Positions 16,497 through 25,211 of a stretch of 64,000 nt of DNA are shown here, one piece after another. The notes under the pieces are model-generated. The model was not told the DNA's origin and did not search any database. It was given only the letters and a program-made list of their open reading frames with translations. The position numbers and the translations under genes were made by a program. The DNA is taken from positions 677,940-741,939 of the forward strand of contig NZ_HE978634.1 of assembly GCF_000312045.1 (NCBI RefSeq), written 5' to 3'. Source of the stretch: Noviherbaspirillum massiliense JC206 (GTDB lineage: Bacteria; Pseudomonadota; Gammaproteobacteria; Burkholderiales; Burkholderiaceae_D). The first letter of the stretch is position 1. Each line of letters begins with the position of its first letter.

Positions 16497-17996
16497 ATGC
16501 AAATCTTTTCGTTGTTGGCAGACGGCATCTGGGTCGCCCTGCAGCCCGGGAACCTGCTGTTTGCGGGGATCGGCGTCTTGCTCGGTACCCTGGTCGGCAT
16601 CCTGCCCGGTATCAGTCCCTCCCTGACGGTTGCCTTGCTGCTTCCGGTGACCTTCAAGCTCGATCCGACAGGATCGATCATCATGTTCGCCGGCATTTAC
16701 TTCGGCAGTATGTATGGCAGCTCGACCACCGCCATCCTGATTAACACGCCCGGCGAAGCCGCTTCGATTGCCACTGCGATCGAGGGATACAAGATGGCGC
16801 GTAACGGGCGCGGCGGGCCAGCGCTTGCGACAGCGGCAATCGGATCCTTCGTCGCCGGGACCATCGCCACTATCGGCCTTGCAGTACTCGCTCCGACCAT
16901 CGTCGAGATCGCCGTTCAGTTCGGCCCCTGGGACTACTTCGCCCTGATGGCAGTCGCGTTTGTGACCGTCTCGGCGACATTCGGGAATTCTGCACTGCGC
17001 GGGTTGACCAGCCTTGCGTTGGGCTTGTTCCTCGGTCTGGTTGGTATCGACAAGCTGACCGGCCAGGCCCGGCTCACCTTCGGCATACCCGCGCTGATGG
17101 ATGGCGTGTCCATTACGACGCTAGCTGTTGGCTTGTTTGCAATGGGCGAAGCCTTGTACGTCGCATGTCGCTTCAAGGGGCAGGAAGAGCATATCGAACC
17201 GGTTCGCGGTTCGCTGTGGATGACCCTGAACGACTGGAAGGCATCATGGAAAGCCTGGATACGCGGAACCCTGCTCGGCTTTCCGATCGGCGCCTTGCCC
17301 GCCGGCGGAGCGGAAGTGCCGACCCTGCTCTCGTATTCACTGGAACGCAAGCTGGCGAAGGACCCCGCCGAGTTCGGCAATGGCGCCATCGCCGGCGTGG
17401 CCGGTCCGGAAGCCGCAAACAATGCATCGGCTACCGGCACGCTCGTTCCGCTGCTTGCCCTTGGTCTGCCGACGTCGGCCACCGCTGCGATGATGCTTGC
17501 CGGCTTCCAGCAATACGGCCTGGTACCCGGCCCGCTCCTGTTCGCCACCAATCCGGAAATGGTGTGGGGCCTGATCGCCAGCTTCTTCGTCGGCAACCTG
17601 ATGCTCCTGGTGCTGAATCTTCCGCTGGTCGGGCTGTGGGTCAAGCTGCTTGCCATTCCCCAGGCATGGCTGTACGCCGGCATCCTCGTATTCGCTTCGA
17701 TGGGCACGCTGGCGGCCAACCCGTCGGTAGTGGAACTCACCATGCTCGTCGTGTTCGGCGTCGTCGGCTTTCTGATGCGCTGCTGGGATTATCCGGTGGC
17801 CCCGATGATAGTGGGCCTGATTCTTGGACCCATGGCGGAGAGCCAGTTCCGGCGGGCGCTGCAGGTGAGCCTCGGCGACCATCTGGTGTTTTTCAAGCAC
17901 CCGTTCTCCGCTACCCTAATCGGCATCGCCGTGCTCGCGCTGATGGCACCTCTGGTGTTCAAGGGCCTGCGACGGTTCCAGGGCGATGATGTCTAA
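16497..17996 (+). CDS. tctA: Large membrane subunit of tripartite tricarboxylate transporter
   Basis: A 499-residue polytopic membrane protein with about 10-12 hydrophobic segments. The family signature near residues 25-45 ([20 protein letters not shown]) and the [20 protein letters not shown] block are diagnostic of TctA. A second half-repeat motif, [20 protein letters not shown], is near residue 262. Together with TctB and the TctC receptor it imports a tricarboxylate with a cation gradient. AAGGAAATCC precedes the ATG. It overlaps the next frame by one base, but the true start of that gene is later. Confidence 0.95.
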   Translation: MQIFSLLADGIWVALQPGNLLFAGIGVLLGTLVGILPGISPSLTVALLLPVTFKLDPTGSIIMFAGIYFGSMYGSSTTAILINTPGEAASIATAIEGYKMARNGRGGPALATAAIGSFVAGTIATIGLAVLAPTIVEIAVQFGPWDYFALMAVAFVTVSATFGNSALRGLTSLALGLFLGLVGIDKLTGQARLTFGIPALMDGVSITTLAVGLFAMGEALYVACRFKGQEEHIEPVRGSLWMTLNDWKASWKAWIRGTLLGFPIGALPAGGAEVPTLLSYSLERKLAKDPAEFGNGAIAGVAGPEAANNASATGTLVPLLALGLPTSATAAMMLAGFQQYGLVPGPLLFATNPEMVWGLIASFFVGNLMLLVLNLPLVGLWVKLLAIPQAWLYAGILVFASMGTLAANPSVVELTMLVVFGVVGFLMRCWDYPVAPMIVGLILGPMAESQFRRALQVSLGDHLVFFKHPFSATLIGIAVLALMAPLVFKGLRRFQGDDV

Positions 17997-18064
17997 TGTT
18001 ATATGTGAACAGCGGCATCGCTCTTGCCGGCTTTCATCCGAAACGTTCTCACTTGCGAGGAATC

Positions 18065-18802
18065 ATGGCTATCAGTAAATCGGTCCTGACAGCGCTGGCG
18101 CCGACCGGCACGCTTCGTGCGTCGATCAATCTCGGCAACCCGATACTTGCCAAAGCTCATCCTGAAACTCGGGAGCCGTACGGAGTTTCCGTCGACCTGG
18201 CGAACGAACTGGCGCGGCGTCTTGGGGTGGGGCTGCAAAAAGTGGTGTTCGATGCAGCCGGAAAGGCTGCGGATGCTCTCAAGCAGAACGAAGTTGATGT
18301 CGGCTTCGTGGCCATTGACCCGGTGCGCGGCGAAGGCATCGCTTTTACCGCACCATACGTTCTCATCGAGGGATGCTATCTCGTCAGGGAAGACTCGCCG
18401 ATCATGGAGAACGGCGAGGTCGATCGTCCCGGGATCCGGGTGGCAGTAGGCAAGGGTAGCGCGTACGACCTCTACCTGACGCGCGAACTCAAGCATGCGG
18501 AAATCTTCCGGGCGCCTACTTCGCCCACGGTGGTCGACACCTTTGTTGCGCAAGGCCTGGAGGTCGCCGCAGGTGTGCGCCAGCAGCTCGAATTCGATAG
18601 CGCGCGATTCGGCGGCCTGCGCCTGTTGCCCGAACGGTTCATGGTGATCCAGCAGGCCATGGCTACGCCGAAGTCCCGGCCCGCAGAAGTGGTGGCCTAT
18701 CTGGGCGAGTTCGTGGAAGAGATAAAGGCGTCCGGCTTTGTGGCCGGCTCCCTTGCCCGGCACCAGATCGCGGGCGCCTCCGTCGCGCCATTGCATTGTT
18801 GA
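18065..18802 (+). CDS. Solute-binding-fold (family 3) protein without signal peptide
   Basis: From the ATG at 18065 (MAISKSVLTALAPTGTLRAS), with GAGGAA 6 bp before it, the protein has 245 residues of the family 3 bacterial solute-binding fold: GTLRASINLGNP, YGVSVDLANELARRLGV and VDVGFVAIDPVRGEGIAFTA. No signal peptide or lipobox is seen with this start, nor with the upstream start at 17996. Either it is a cytoplasmic ligand sensor, or an enzyme on this fold (cyclohexadienyl dehydratase is a known precedent). It is the last gene of the tctCBA operon, so its ligand is probably the imported acid or a derivative. Confidence 0.8.
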   Translation: MAISKSVLTALAPTGTLRASINLGNPILAKAHPETREPYGVSVDLANELARRLGVGLQKVVFDAAGKAADALKQNEVDVGFVAIDPVRGEGIAFTAPYVLIEGCYLVREDSPIMENGEVDRPGIRVAVGKGSAYDLYLTRELKHAEIFRAPTSPTVVDTFVAQGLEVAAGVRQQLEFDSARFGGLRLLPERFMVIQQAMATPKSRPAEVVAYLGEFVEEIKASGFVAGSLARHQIAGASVAPLHC

Positions 18803-19155
18803 TCAGCATCTGGCTTTCAACACTCACCCGTGCCACATAAGAGGAGTTCCATTTCTTATTACCTTATGAGCCGGTCACGACTACACTTAACCGGCTGAGG
18901 ATAGCCACTGTATCAACCTTCTATTGCTATATTCATTGCCACATTCCAACGAATGAAAATTAGCGAAAATAAGCTTAGGTGATCTTCGCGTTTACCTGTA
19001 TATTGTGTCCTGCACTTGCATCGAGTCGTAGTCATTGTTGGTCTCTCTCCCGTTTGCTCTGTCACAGAGTCATTCCTGTTTGAATCCCTTCGGTTATCTC
19101 TCCTGGTCTCGAGTGCGTTTCGGGCTTAGCCCCTTATTTTTTTCAAGGAAGTAAC
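18803..19155. other. Intergenic region, probable cspA promoter and long leader
   Basis: No gene is seen. AGCCGGT and ACCGGCT at 18869-18875 and 18890-18896 can pair and may end the tct operon transcript, though no T-tract follows. The part from about 18940 to 19155 is AT-richer and pyrimidine-rich. A long untranslated leader is usual for cold-shock genes, but I did not find a clear promoter pair. Confidence 0.5.
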
Positions 19156-19365
19156 ATGAGTATTCAAACTGGCACAGTCAAATGGTTCAACGATTCCAAG
19201 GGCTTCGGCTTCATTACGCCTGACGGCGGTGGCGCGGACCTGTTCGCGCATTTCCAGGACATCCAGGGAACCGGCTTCAAGAGCCTGGCTGAGAACCAGC
19301 GCGTTTCGTTCGAGCGCGGCACCGGCCCCAAAGGCGAAAAGGCGACCAATATTCGCCCCGCGTAA
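19156..19365 (+). CDS. cspA: Cold-shock domain protein
   Basis: The 69-residue product has both RNA-binding motifs: [11 protein letters not shown] (RNP1) and DLFAHFQDI (RNP2, with His/Phe in place of VHF). The opening [16 protein letters not shown] is the hallmark of bacterial CspA proteins, which bind single-stranded RNA and melt secondary structure. AAGGAAG 6 bp before the ATG is the ribosome site. It converges with infA across a strong hairpin. The symbol is for the family; the genome will hold several copies. Confidence 0.95.
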   Translation: MSIQTGTVKWFNDSKGFGFITPDGGGADLFAHFQDIQGTGFKSLAENQRVSFERGTGPKGEKATNIRPA

Positions 19366-19487
19366 GTTATACGGACGGCGCATGTCCGACTTGTCGGATT
19401 GCCGGCCTGACCAGTTCATGCCTTGTCGGGAGGCTGCATTGCAGCACCTGGTATCGGCAAGGGAAACGATTTAATTGAAATCGGCAA

Positions 19488-19552
19488 CACCATGCAGATA
19501 GCATGGGTGGTTGAAATCATCTGTCCGGAAGCACCACGCAGATAGCATGGGT
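19488..19552. repeat. 21-bp direct repeats that can form hairpins
   Basis: CACCATGCAGATAGCATGGGT (shown here as its 20-base core ACCATGCAGATAGCATGGGT) starts at 19488, and the same sequence with one change (CACCACGCAGATAGC...) ends at 19552. The copies start 44 bp apart. The first copy is itself palindromic: CCATGC and GCATGG around AGATA. They lie in the 3' region of the cspA transcript. Confidence 0.6.
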
Positions 19553-19577
19553 TCCTGGTCGATCGATTCTTGGAATG

Positions 19578-19606
19578 AAAAAAAGCCCACTACGGTGGGC
19601 TTTTTT
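19578..19606. terminator. Bidirectional rho-independent terminator between cspA and infA
   Basis: A perfect stem of AAAAAGCCCAC with GTGGGCTTTTT around the tetraloop TACG, bordered by A-runs on one side and T-runs on the other. It therefore works in both directions and ends cspA from the left and infA from the right. Confidence 0.9.
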
Positions 19607-19665
19607 CGTTTACGCGGATTTCTTCCGCATCCGTCGACGGGCTCTTGCATCGCCCCTGCATGCCA

Positions 19666-19929
19666 TCAATGGCGGCGGCGCTGAGAACCGGCAGGTGCCG
19701 GGCCGCGCTTTTCGAGATGACGGAAGGTGATGCGTCCCTTGCTGAGATCGTAGGGAGACAGTTCCAGGGAGACCTGGTCTCCCGCCAGGATGCGGATATG
19801 GTTCTTGCGCATCTTTCCCGAAGTGTAGGCAATCAGCTGGTGGCCGTTGTCGAGGTCAACACGATAGCGGGAGTCCGGGAGCACTTCGGCCACACGGCCG
19901 TGCATTTCAATCAGTTCTTCTTTGGCCAA
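19666..19929 (-). CDS. infA: Translation initiation factor IF-1
   Basis: An 87-residue S1/OB-fold protein: [20 protein letters not shown], then [20 protein letters not shown] and [18 protein letters not shown]. These are the ribosome A-site contact and core sequences of IF-1. The C-terminus is extended by a basic, Ala/Pro tail ([11 protein letters not shown]) beyond the usual 72 residues. The start codon is TTG, preceded by AGGAATAAACC; no ATG in frame fits. Its place beside a cold-shock gene, outside the ribosomal protein operon, points to the second IF-1 copy common in Burkholderiales. Confidence 0.93.
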   Translation of the reverse strand: MAKEELIEMHGRVAEVLPDSRYRVDLDNGHQLIAYTSGKMRKNHIRILAGDQVSLELSPYDLSKGRITFRHLEKRGPAPAGSQRRRH

Positions 19930-20460
19930 GGTTTATTCCTATAAAAAAAAGTGAGGGTTGCCGGAGCAGCCGGCTATCGGTGGAGCAGTGCACGACCGGG
20001 TTGCTGTGGCCGGTGGGGAGAAGACGGCCCGGTAACGGCCGCTACGGTTTCGCTGCTGTCGCCCGACTCGCTTGCGGGGCGGGTCAGAGAGCCTTGATGA
20101 GCACCGTTATGGCATGCATGTACATGACATGGCGGCAATGGTTGAGAAGGGCAGGCATGCTTGAGGCTCCAACGCGCATGCCACCGAGGGCTGTGAGAGA
20201 TGGCTGGCTGGAATGCCAACCCAGACAAGGCAGTCCGTCTTTCAGGCCGTGCATTATACCGCACAAGCCCATGCGCCATTCCGATGAAGGCGAGGTGCGT
20301 GGGTCGCGGCCTTGCTGCACAAGGGCTTCACCGATGGAGCGATCGGCGCGGAACGAGGATTGACCGGGATGCTGTCGCAGGCGCTGTTATTTTTTGCGGC
20401 AGCGATGTCGAACCGGCGTACGCCATGAAGGCACTTCAAGGCTGCGCCTGAACGAACGGA
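19930..20460. other. Intergenic region upstream of infA
   Basis: About 530 bp between the infA start and the stop of the amidase gene. Short frames are open on both strands but none has a ribosome site or resembles a protein. The stretch closest to infA should hold its promoter. I see no repeat, RNA gene or other feature I can support. Confidence 0.45.
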
Positions 20461-21951
20461 TCAGATTGCCGGCTGCCGGTCGAACCATGGCCGCGCCTGC
20501 TCCAGCTCGGCAGCAAGCTGCAGCAGCAGGGCTTCATCGTTCAGCGCTCCAAGGAATTGCACGCCCAGCGGCAGGCCCTGGCGGTTCCAGTACAGGGGAA
20601 CCGACATGGCCGGCCTGCCGGTGATGTTGGCCAGCTGAGTGAATGGCGTCCATGCCAGATTCTTCAGAATGTTTTCCTGGAACACCGAGGTTTTTCGCAG
20701 CACGCCGGACAGGCCGATCATGTTGACGAGGTCGTTGACCGCATGCAGAAGCGGCGGCGTTGCCATCTGCCCGATGCGCAATGCCGGCTCGCTCAGCACC
20801 GGGGACAGCCACAGGTCGTACTGCGCATGGAAGTGCGCGAGAGCCTGGACGTAGATCTGCCAGCGGGCCTGCGCCTGCAGCAATTCGGTGGCGGATACGC
20901 TGCGGCCCACGTCGGCCATGGCGAGCGTATCCGGCTCGAAATCGCGCCGGGCGGCGTCGGTGTTGCGGCGAATCCCGTCCACGGTCGCCGCGACAAAGCA
21001 GAACCAGGGAATCAGGAAGTCCTGTGCGAGCTGCACGCCGTCAATCGCAGGGCTGGCTTCCTCGACATGATGGCCGAGTGTATCCAGCAGCTTGGCGGCA
21101 TCCTGCACGGCTGCCACCGCATCGGCATGGACGGGAGTGGCGATAGGCGAGATCGTTGAAAAGCCGATCTTCAGGCGGCGCGGAGGCTGTCGGATGGCAT
21201 CAAGATAGGACCGGTCAGGCGCCGGCATGTAGTAGGGCGCATGCGGCTCAGGGCCCTGCAGCACATCCAGCATGGCAGCGCTGTCGCGCACGCTGCGCGA
21301 CACCACGCCCTGCACCGCGGAGCCATTCAAGCCCTCGCCGACATACGGGCCCATCGGAATGCGCCCGCGTCCGGCCTTGAGTCCGAACAGGCCGCATGCT
21401 GCAGCCGGAATGCGTATCGAGCCGCCGCCGTCGTTGGCTCCTGCCATCGGGACGATTCCCGCCGCTACCGCGGCAGCCGAGCCGCCGGAAGAACCGCCGG
21501 GCGTGCGCGACAAATCCCAGGGATTGCGGGCAGGCCCGTGGGCGAGCGGTTCGGTGATGTTCTTGGCGCCGAATTCGGGCGTGTTGGTCATGCCGAATAT
21601 CAGCAATCCTTGGGCCTCCCAGCGTCTCGTTACATCGGCGGAGGCAAGCGAAGCCGTCTTGCCCAGGGCCCGGCTGCCGTAGGAACTCGGCAAGCCGGCG
21701 ATGTCCTGGAACAGTGCCTTCACCAGAAAGGGCACGCCCGGGAAGCGGGCTTCCGTCGCAAGCGGTTGCAGCGCTTTCTGCCGTGCCCGTTCATCGAAGC
21801 GGCGAACGATGGCGTTGAGCTTCCCTTTGGTTTGATCGGCACGCGCGATCGCCACTTCCAGCAATTCCTGCCGCTGTACTTCGCCGCGCCTGACCAGTTC
21901 GGCCAGACCCAGTCCGTCATATCGAACATATTCGTCAAACGAGATCGTCAC
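20461..21951 (-). CDS. Amidase-signature family amidase
   Basis: About 496 residues. I prefer the GTG at 21951 (VTISFDEYVRYDGLGLAELV), since AGGAGAG sits 6 bp before it; an upstream ATG at 21975 is possible. The catalytic Ser-cisSer-Lys triad is visible: Lys in VPFLVKALFQD (about 78), the cis-Ser in TPGGSSGGSAAAVAAG (about 154) and the nucleophile Ser in DGGGSIRIPA (about 178), with the standard 24-residue spacing. Such enzymes hydrolyse amides or nitrile-derived amides; the substrate is unknown. It is transcribed alone. Confidence 0.92.
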   Translation of the reverse strand: MTISFDEYVRYDGLGLAELVRRGEVQRQELLEVAIARADQTKGKLNAIVRRFDERARQKALQPLATEARFPGVPFLVKALFQDIAGLPSSYGSRALGKTASLASADVTRRWEAQGLLIFGMTNTPEFGAKNITEPLAHGPARNPWDLSRTPGGSSGGSAAAVAAGIVPMAGANDGGGSIRIPAAACGLFGLKAGRGRIPMGPYVGEGLNGSAVQGVVSRSVRDSAAMLDVLQGPEPHAPYYMPAPDRSYLDAIRQPPRRLKIGFSTISPIATPVHADAVAAVQDAAKLLDTLGHHVEEASPAIDGVQLAQDFLIPWFCFVAATVDGIRRNTDAARRDFEPDTLAMADVGRSVSATELLQAQARWQIYVQALAHFHAQYDLWLSPVLSEPALRIGQMATPPLLHAVNDLVNMIGLSGVLRKTSVFQENILKNLAWTPFTQLANITGRPAMSVPLYWNRQGLPLGVQFLGALNDEALLLQLAAELEQARPWFDRQPAI

Positions 21952-22211
21952 GGTGGCTCTCCTAAGTGCCGGCAATGGCTATCTTTCCCGTCCTGTTTTG
22001 AAGCATAGCTGCTGCGGCCATCCGCATGCAGCATTGTTGCTCGCCATGCAATCGTCATGCCCGCCAGAAGTTTGCGCCTGAAAACAGGGATCTGCGAGCA
22101 AGCAGTCTTGCAGGTCCGGCTGGATTGTAAGAATTCTCGACAGCACCCAAAAGGCGTGGATTCGCGGCCCTTGTTCCAGAGTCACTTGCCAAACCGGCTG
22201 TTCTCGATCAG

Positions 22212-22826
22212 TCAGGCCTTGTCCAGCAAGACACTCGTCAATTGCAGGGCAGTGTTCGTCACCGCTGCAATCGAAGGCTCGTAGTTCCGGTTGACCCAGC
22301 TCGAGGCGATCTGGATGACTCCCCCGAGCACGCCAAGCTGCAGCAGCTCGTCGGCACCCGTTTCCTTCAATGCCAGCAGCTGGGCATTCTCGCGGGCGAT
22401 GGTGCGCAGGGCGAGTTCGAAGGCTTCGTCCACGGCCGGGCTGACGCCGCGGATCTCGACCAGGAAGACGCGTGCCGAACGCGGATCGCGCTTGAGGGCC
22501 GAGAAGTAGGCATGCAGCATCGCGCGCATGCGTTCCTTCTGGCTGCGCTTGCCGCGCATGGCTTTCACGCTCTCGCCGTGGACGCCGTAGGTGACGGCGT
22601 TGAAGCAGGCGACCAGCAGTTCTTCGCTGTTGGCAAAGGATTCGTAGAAATAGCGTTCCGTCAGCCCGGCGGCTTCGCACACAGCCTTGACGGAGGCATT
22701 GCGGTAACCCCGTTCGCCATAGACGGCGATGGCCGCGGCGATCAGGCGCCCGCGGCGCTCGGCGCGGCGTTCGGCATGGGAAACCCCCCGATAGGGGCGG
22801 GCGGCAGGATTCGGTTCTGGAGGCAT
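22212..22826 (-). CDS. TetR-family repressor
   Basis: A 204-residue regulator. The N-terminal helix-turn-helix occupies about residues 25-70 (LIAAAIAVYGERGYRNASVK and then CEAAGLTERYFYESFANSEE). The helical remainder is the ligand domain (Pfam TetR_C type with ARVFLVEIRGVSPAVDEAFE). It is divergent from the BVMO operon, with two identical-format palindromes in the 91-bp gap, so it most likely represses both itself and that operon until a hydrophobic ketone or alcohol binds. Confidence 0.9.
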   Translation of the reverse strand: MPPEPNPAARPYRGVSHAERRAERRGRLIAAAIAVYGERGYRNASVKAVCEAAGLTERYFYESFANSEELLVACFNAVTYGVHGESVKAMRGKRSQKERMRAMLHAYFSALKRDPRSARVFLVEIRGVSPAVDEAFELALRTIARENAQLLALKETGADELLQLGVLGGVIQIASSWVNRNYEPSIAAVTNTALQLTSVLLDKA

Positions 22827-22835
22827 GCCTCTATT

Positions 22836-22881
22836 TTGACATGGTTCCTTGTCAAATAAAAACTGACAATGTAAAGTGTCA
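22836..22881. promoter_or_regulatory. Twin TetR operators between the repressor and BVMO genes
   Basis: Two palindromes of the same form, TGACA-N8-TGTCA, lie at 22837-22854 and 22864-22881. The first extends to TTGACA-N8-TGTCAA. Their centres are 27 bp apart, and both fall in the only gap between divergent genes. That spacing and identity fit a dimeric TetR protein binding twice; TTGACA also resembles a -35 element. Confidence 0.75.
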
Positions 22882-22917
22882 AAAAATTAATCCGGATCAA
22901 AATTTTTTCCAGCTCCC

Positions 22918-24405
22918 ATGCCTACTTCACCACCCGCTGCGGAAGAGAAGCTGCTCGATGTGCTCATCATCGGCGCCGGCCTGTCCGGCATCGGCGCTGC
23001 CTATCATCTGCAGGAACGCTGCCCCGGCAAGCGCTACGCCATCCTCGAAGCGCGCGATGCCATCGGCGGCACCTGGGACCTGTTCCGCTATCCCGGCATC
23101 CGTTCGGATTCCGACATGTACACGCTGGGTTACCGGTTCAAGCCCTGGACCAATCCGAAAGCCATCGCTGATGGCCCGTCCATCCGCACTTATATTCGCG
23201 AGACGGCGGACAAGGCGGGCATCACGCCGCACATCCGCTTCCGGCAGAAGGCGGTGAGCGCTTCCTGGTCGAGCCGCGATGCCTGCTGGACGGTCGAGAC
23301 GGAAGACACTGCCACCGGGGTCCGCTCCACCGTGCGCGCCCGCTTCCTGTACGGCTGCAGCGGCTATTACAGCTATGAAGAGGCGCACCGTCCGGAATTT
23401 GCCGGGGAGGAGGATTACCGCGGCGCCGTCGTGCTGCCGCAGTTCTGGCCGGAAAACCTGGATTACGCCGGCAAGCGCGTCGTCGTGATCGGCAGCGGTG
23501 CCACTGCCGTCACCCTGGTTCCGGCCATGGCCGAGACCGCGGCCCACGTCACCATGCTGCAGCGCTCGCCTTCCTACGTGGTCACGCGTCCCGGCGAAGA
23601 CAGCATCGCGCAAGGGCTGCGCCGCATCCTGCCCGAAAGCCTCGCGTACAGGCTCACGCGCTGGAAGAACATCCTGGTCAGCATCTTCTTTTACCGGCTG
23701 GCGCGCAGCCGGCCGGAACCCGTCAAGCGCCACATCGTGAAGCTGGCAGCAAAGCAGGTCGGCGACGGATGCGATGCCGGCACGCATTTCAATCCGAGCT
23801 ACAAGCCCTGGGACCAACGCGTGTGCGCAGTGCCGGACGGCGACCTGTTCCGCGCCATCCGCAAGGGCCGCGCCTCGGTCGTCACCGATACCATCGAGCG
23901 CTTCACGCCGGATGGCATCCGGCTCAGCTCCGGCCAGGAACTGCCGGCCGACGTCATCGTGCTGGCGACCGGCCTGAAGCTCAAGGTCTTGGGCGGAATG
24001 AATGTCGTCGTCGACGGCAAGCCTTTCCGTCCGAACGAAGCCATTGCCTACAAGGGCATGATGCTGAGCGACCTGCCGAATTTCGCCATGGCCTTCGGCT
24101 ACACGAATGCTTCATGGACGCTGAAGGCGGACCTGACCGCAGGCTATGTATGCCGCCTGCTGCATTACATGGACCGCCATGGCAAGTCGATCGCGGTGCC
24201 GCGCCGGGAAGCGGGCGTCCAGCCGGAACCCTTCCTCAGCTTTACGTCTGGCTATGTGCAGCGCGCGCAGCACATCCTGCCCAAGCAGGGCTCGCGTGCG
24301 CCCTGGCAGGTGTACCAGAACTATTTCCAGGACTTGTTCACCATCCGCTTCGGCCGCATCGCCGACGGGGTCATGCGCTTCGGCGAAAAGGGAGCTATGC
24401 CATGA
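22918..24405 (+). CDS. Flavin-containing Baeyer-Villiger-type monooxygenase
   Basis: A 495-residue FAD/NADPH enzyme. The FAD-binding GAGLSGIGAAYHL is near residue 19 and the NADPH-binding VVIGSGATAVTL near 190. Between them FAGEEDYRGAVVLPQFWPEN matches the position of the Baeyer-Villiger fingerprint F-x-G-x(3)-H-x(3)-W-P, but with the His replaced, as in EtaA-like members where the fingerprint is degenerate. These enzymes insert oxygen beside a ketone to give an ester. Its stop overlaps the next gene's start by 4 bp. The SDR and hydrolase that follow support alcohol-ketone-ester chemistry. Confidence 0.9.
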   Translation: MPTSPPAAEEKLLDVLIIGAGLSGIGAAYHLQERCPGKRYAILEARDAIGGTWDLFRYPGIRSDSDMYTLGYRFKPWTNPKAIADGPSIRTYIRETADKAGITPHIRFRQKAVSASWSSRDACWTVETEDTATGVRSTVRARFLYGCSGYYSYEEAHRPEFAGEEDYRGAVVLPQFWPENLDYAGKRVVVIGSGATAVTLVPAMAETAAHVTMLQRSPSYVVTRPGEDSIAQGLRRILPESLAYRLTRWKNILVSIFFYRLARSRPEPVKRHIVKLAAKQVGDGCDAGTHFNPSYKPWDQRVCAVPDGDLFRAIRKGRASVVTDTIERFTPDGIRLSSGQELPADVIVLATGLKLKVLGGMNVVVDGKPFRPNEAIAYKGMMLSDLPNFAMAFGYTNASWTLKADLTAGYVCRLLHYMDRHGKSIAVPRREAGVQPEPFLSFTSGYVQRAQHILPKQGSRAPWQVYQNYFQDLFTIRFGRIADGVMRFGEKGAMP

Positions 24406-25211
24406 GATTGAAAGACAGGGTTGCCGTCATCACCGGCGCGGGCAGCGGCATCGGTCGCGCCACTGCCATATCGCTCGCGCGGCGCGGATGCCATCTGGCG
24501 CTGGCCGACATCAACCAGGAGGGCCTGCTGGAAACGGCGAAGCAGGTCACGGCGCTTGGCGTCAAGGCGAGCTGCCATCGCCTTGATGTCGCCAGCCGCG
24601 ACGCGGTGCGGGCGCTGCCCGGTGAAGTGCATACCACTCACGGGCACATCGACCTCTTGATCAACAATGCCGGCGTTGCGCTCGGCGGCACCTTCGAACA
24701 GGTCAGCGAAGCGGATTTCGATTGGCTCATGGACATCAACTTCCATGGCGTGGTCCGGATGACGCGCGCCTTCCTGCCGTACCTGCATGCGAGCGACGAG
24801 GCGCGCATCGTCAACCTCTCCAGTCTCTACGGCCTGGTTTCGCCGGCCGGGCAGGCGGCGTATTCGGCCAGCAAGTTTGCCGTGCGCGGCTTTTCCAATG
24901 CGCTGCGCCATGAACTCGAGGGTTCGAATGTCGGTGTGACCGTCGTGCACCCGGGCGGCGTCGCCACGTCGATTGCCAGGAATGCGCGCGTTCCCGCCGA
25001 TGTGCCCGAGGACGAGGTGCGGCGCCGGAAAGCGCTCGCCGAGAAGCTGCTGCGCATGCCGCCGGAAAAGGCGGGGGAAGTTATCGTGCGCGGCATTGAG
25101 CGCCGCAAGGCGCGGGTCCTGGTGGGCACGGATGCCAAGATCGTCGCGCTGCTGGAGCGCATCGCACCGGTTCATTACTGGAAACTGCTGAAGAAAGGAA
25201 TCAGGGAATGA
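24402..25211 (+). CDS. Short-chain dehydrogenase/reductase
   Basis: A 269-residue SDR from the overlapping ATG at 24402 (MRLKDRVAVITGAGSGIGRA). It has TGAGSGIG for NAD(P), NNAG near residue 88, the catalytic Ser in NLSSLYG and the YSASK Tyr/Lys pair near 153-157. As the middle gene of the operon it most likely oxidises a secondary alcohol to the ketone used by the monooxygenase, or reduces the reverse. The frame is open far upstream through the monooxygenase gene, but that part is a shadow. ATGA overlaps at both ends show translational coupling. Confidence 0.9.
   Translation: MRLKDRVAVITGAGSGIGRATAISLARRGCHLALADINQEGLLETAKQVTALGVKASCHRLDVASRDAVRALPGEVHTTHGHIDLLINNAGVALGGTFEQVSEADFDWLMDINFHGVVRMTRAFLPYLHASDEARIVNLSSLYGLVSPAGQAAYSASKFAVRGFSNALRHELEGSNVGVTVVHPGGVATSIARNARVPADVPEDEVRRRKALAEKLLRMPPEKAGEVIVRGIERRKARVLVGTDAKIVALLERIAPVHYWKLLKKGIRE

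Noticed and set aside
23769-24401. Upstream extension of the SDR frame through the monooxygenase gene.
   Set aside because: The SDR family starts at 24402 with the ATGA overlap; the rest is an out-of-frame shadow rich in Arg and Gly.
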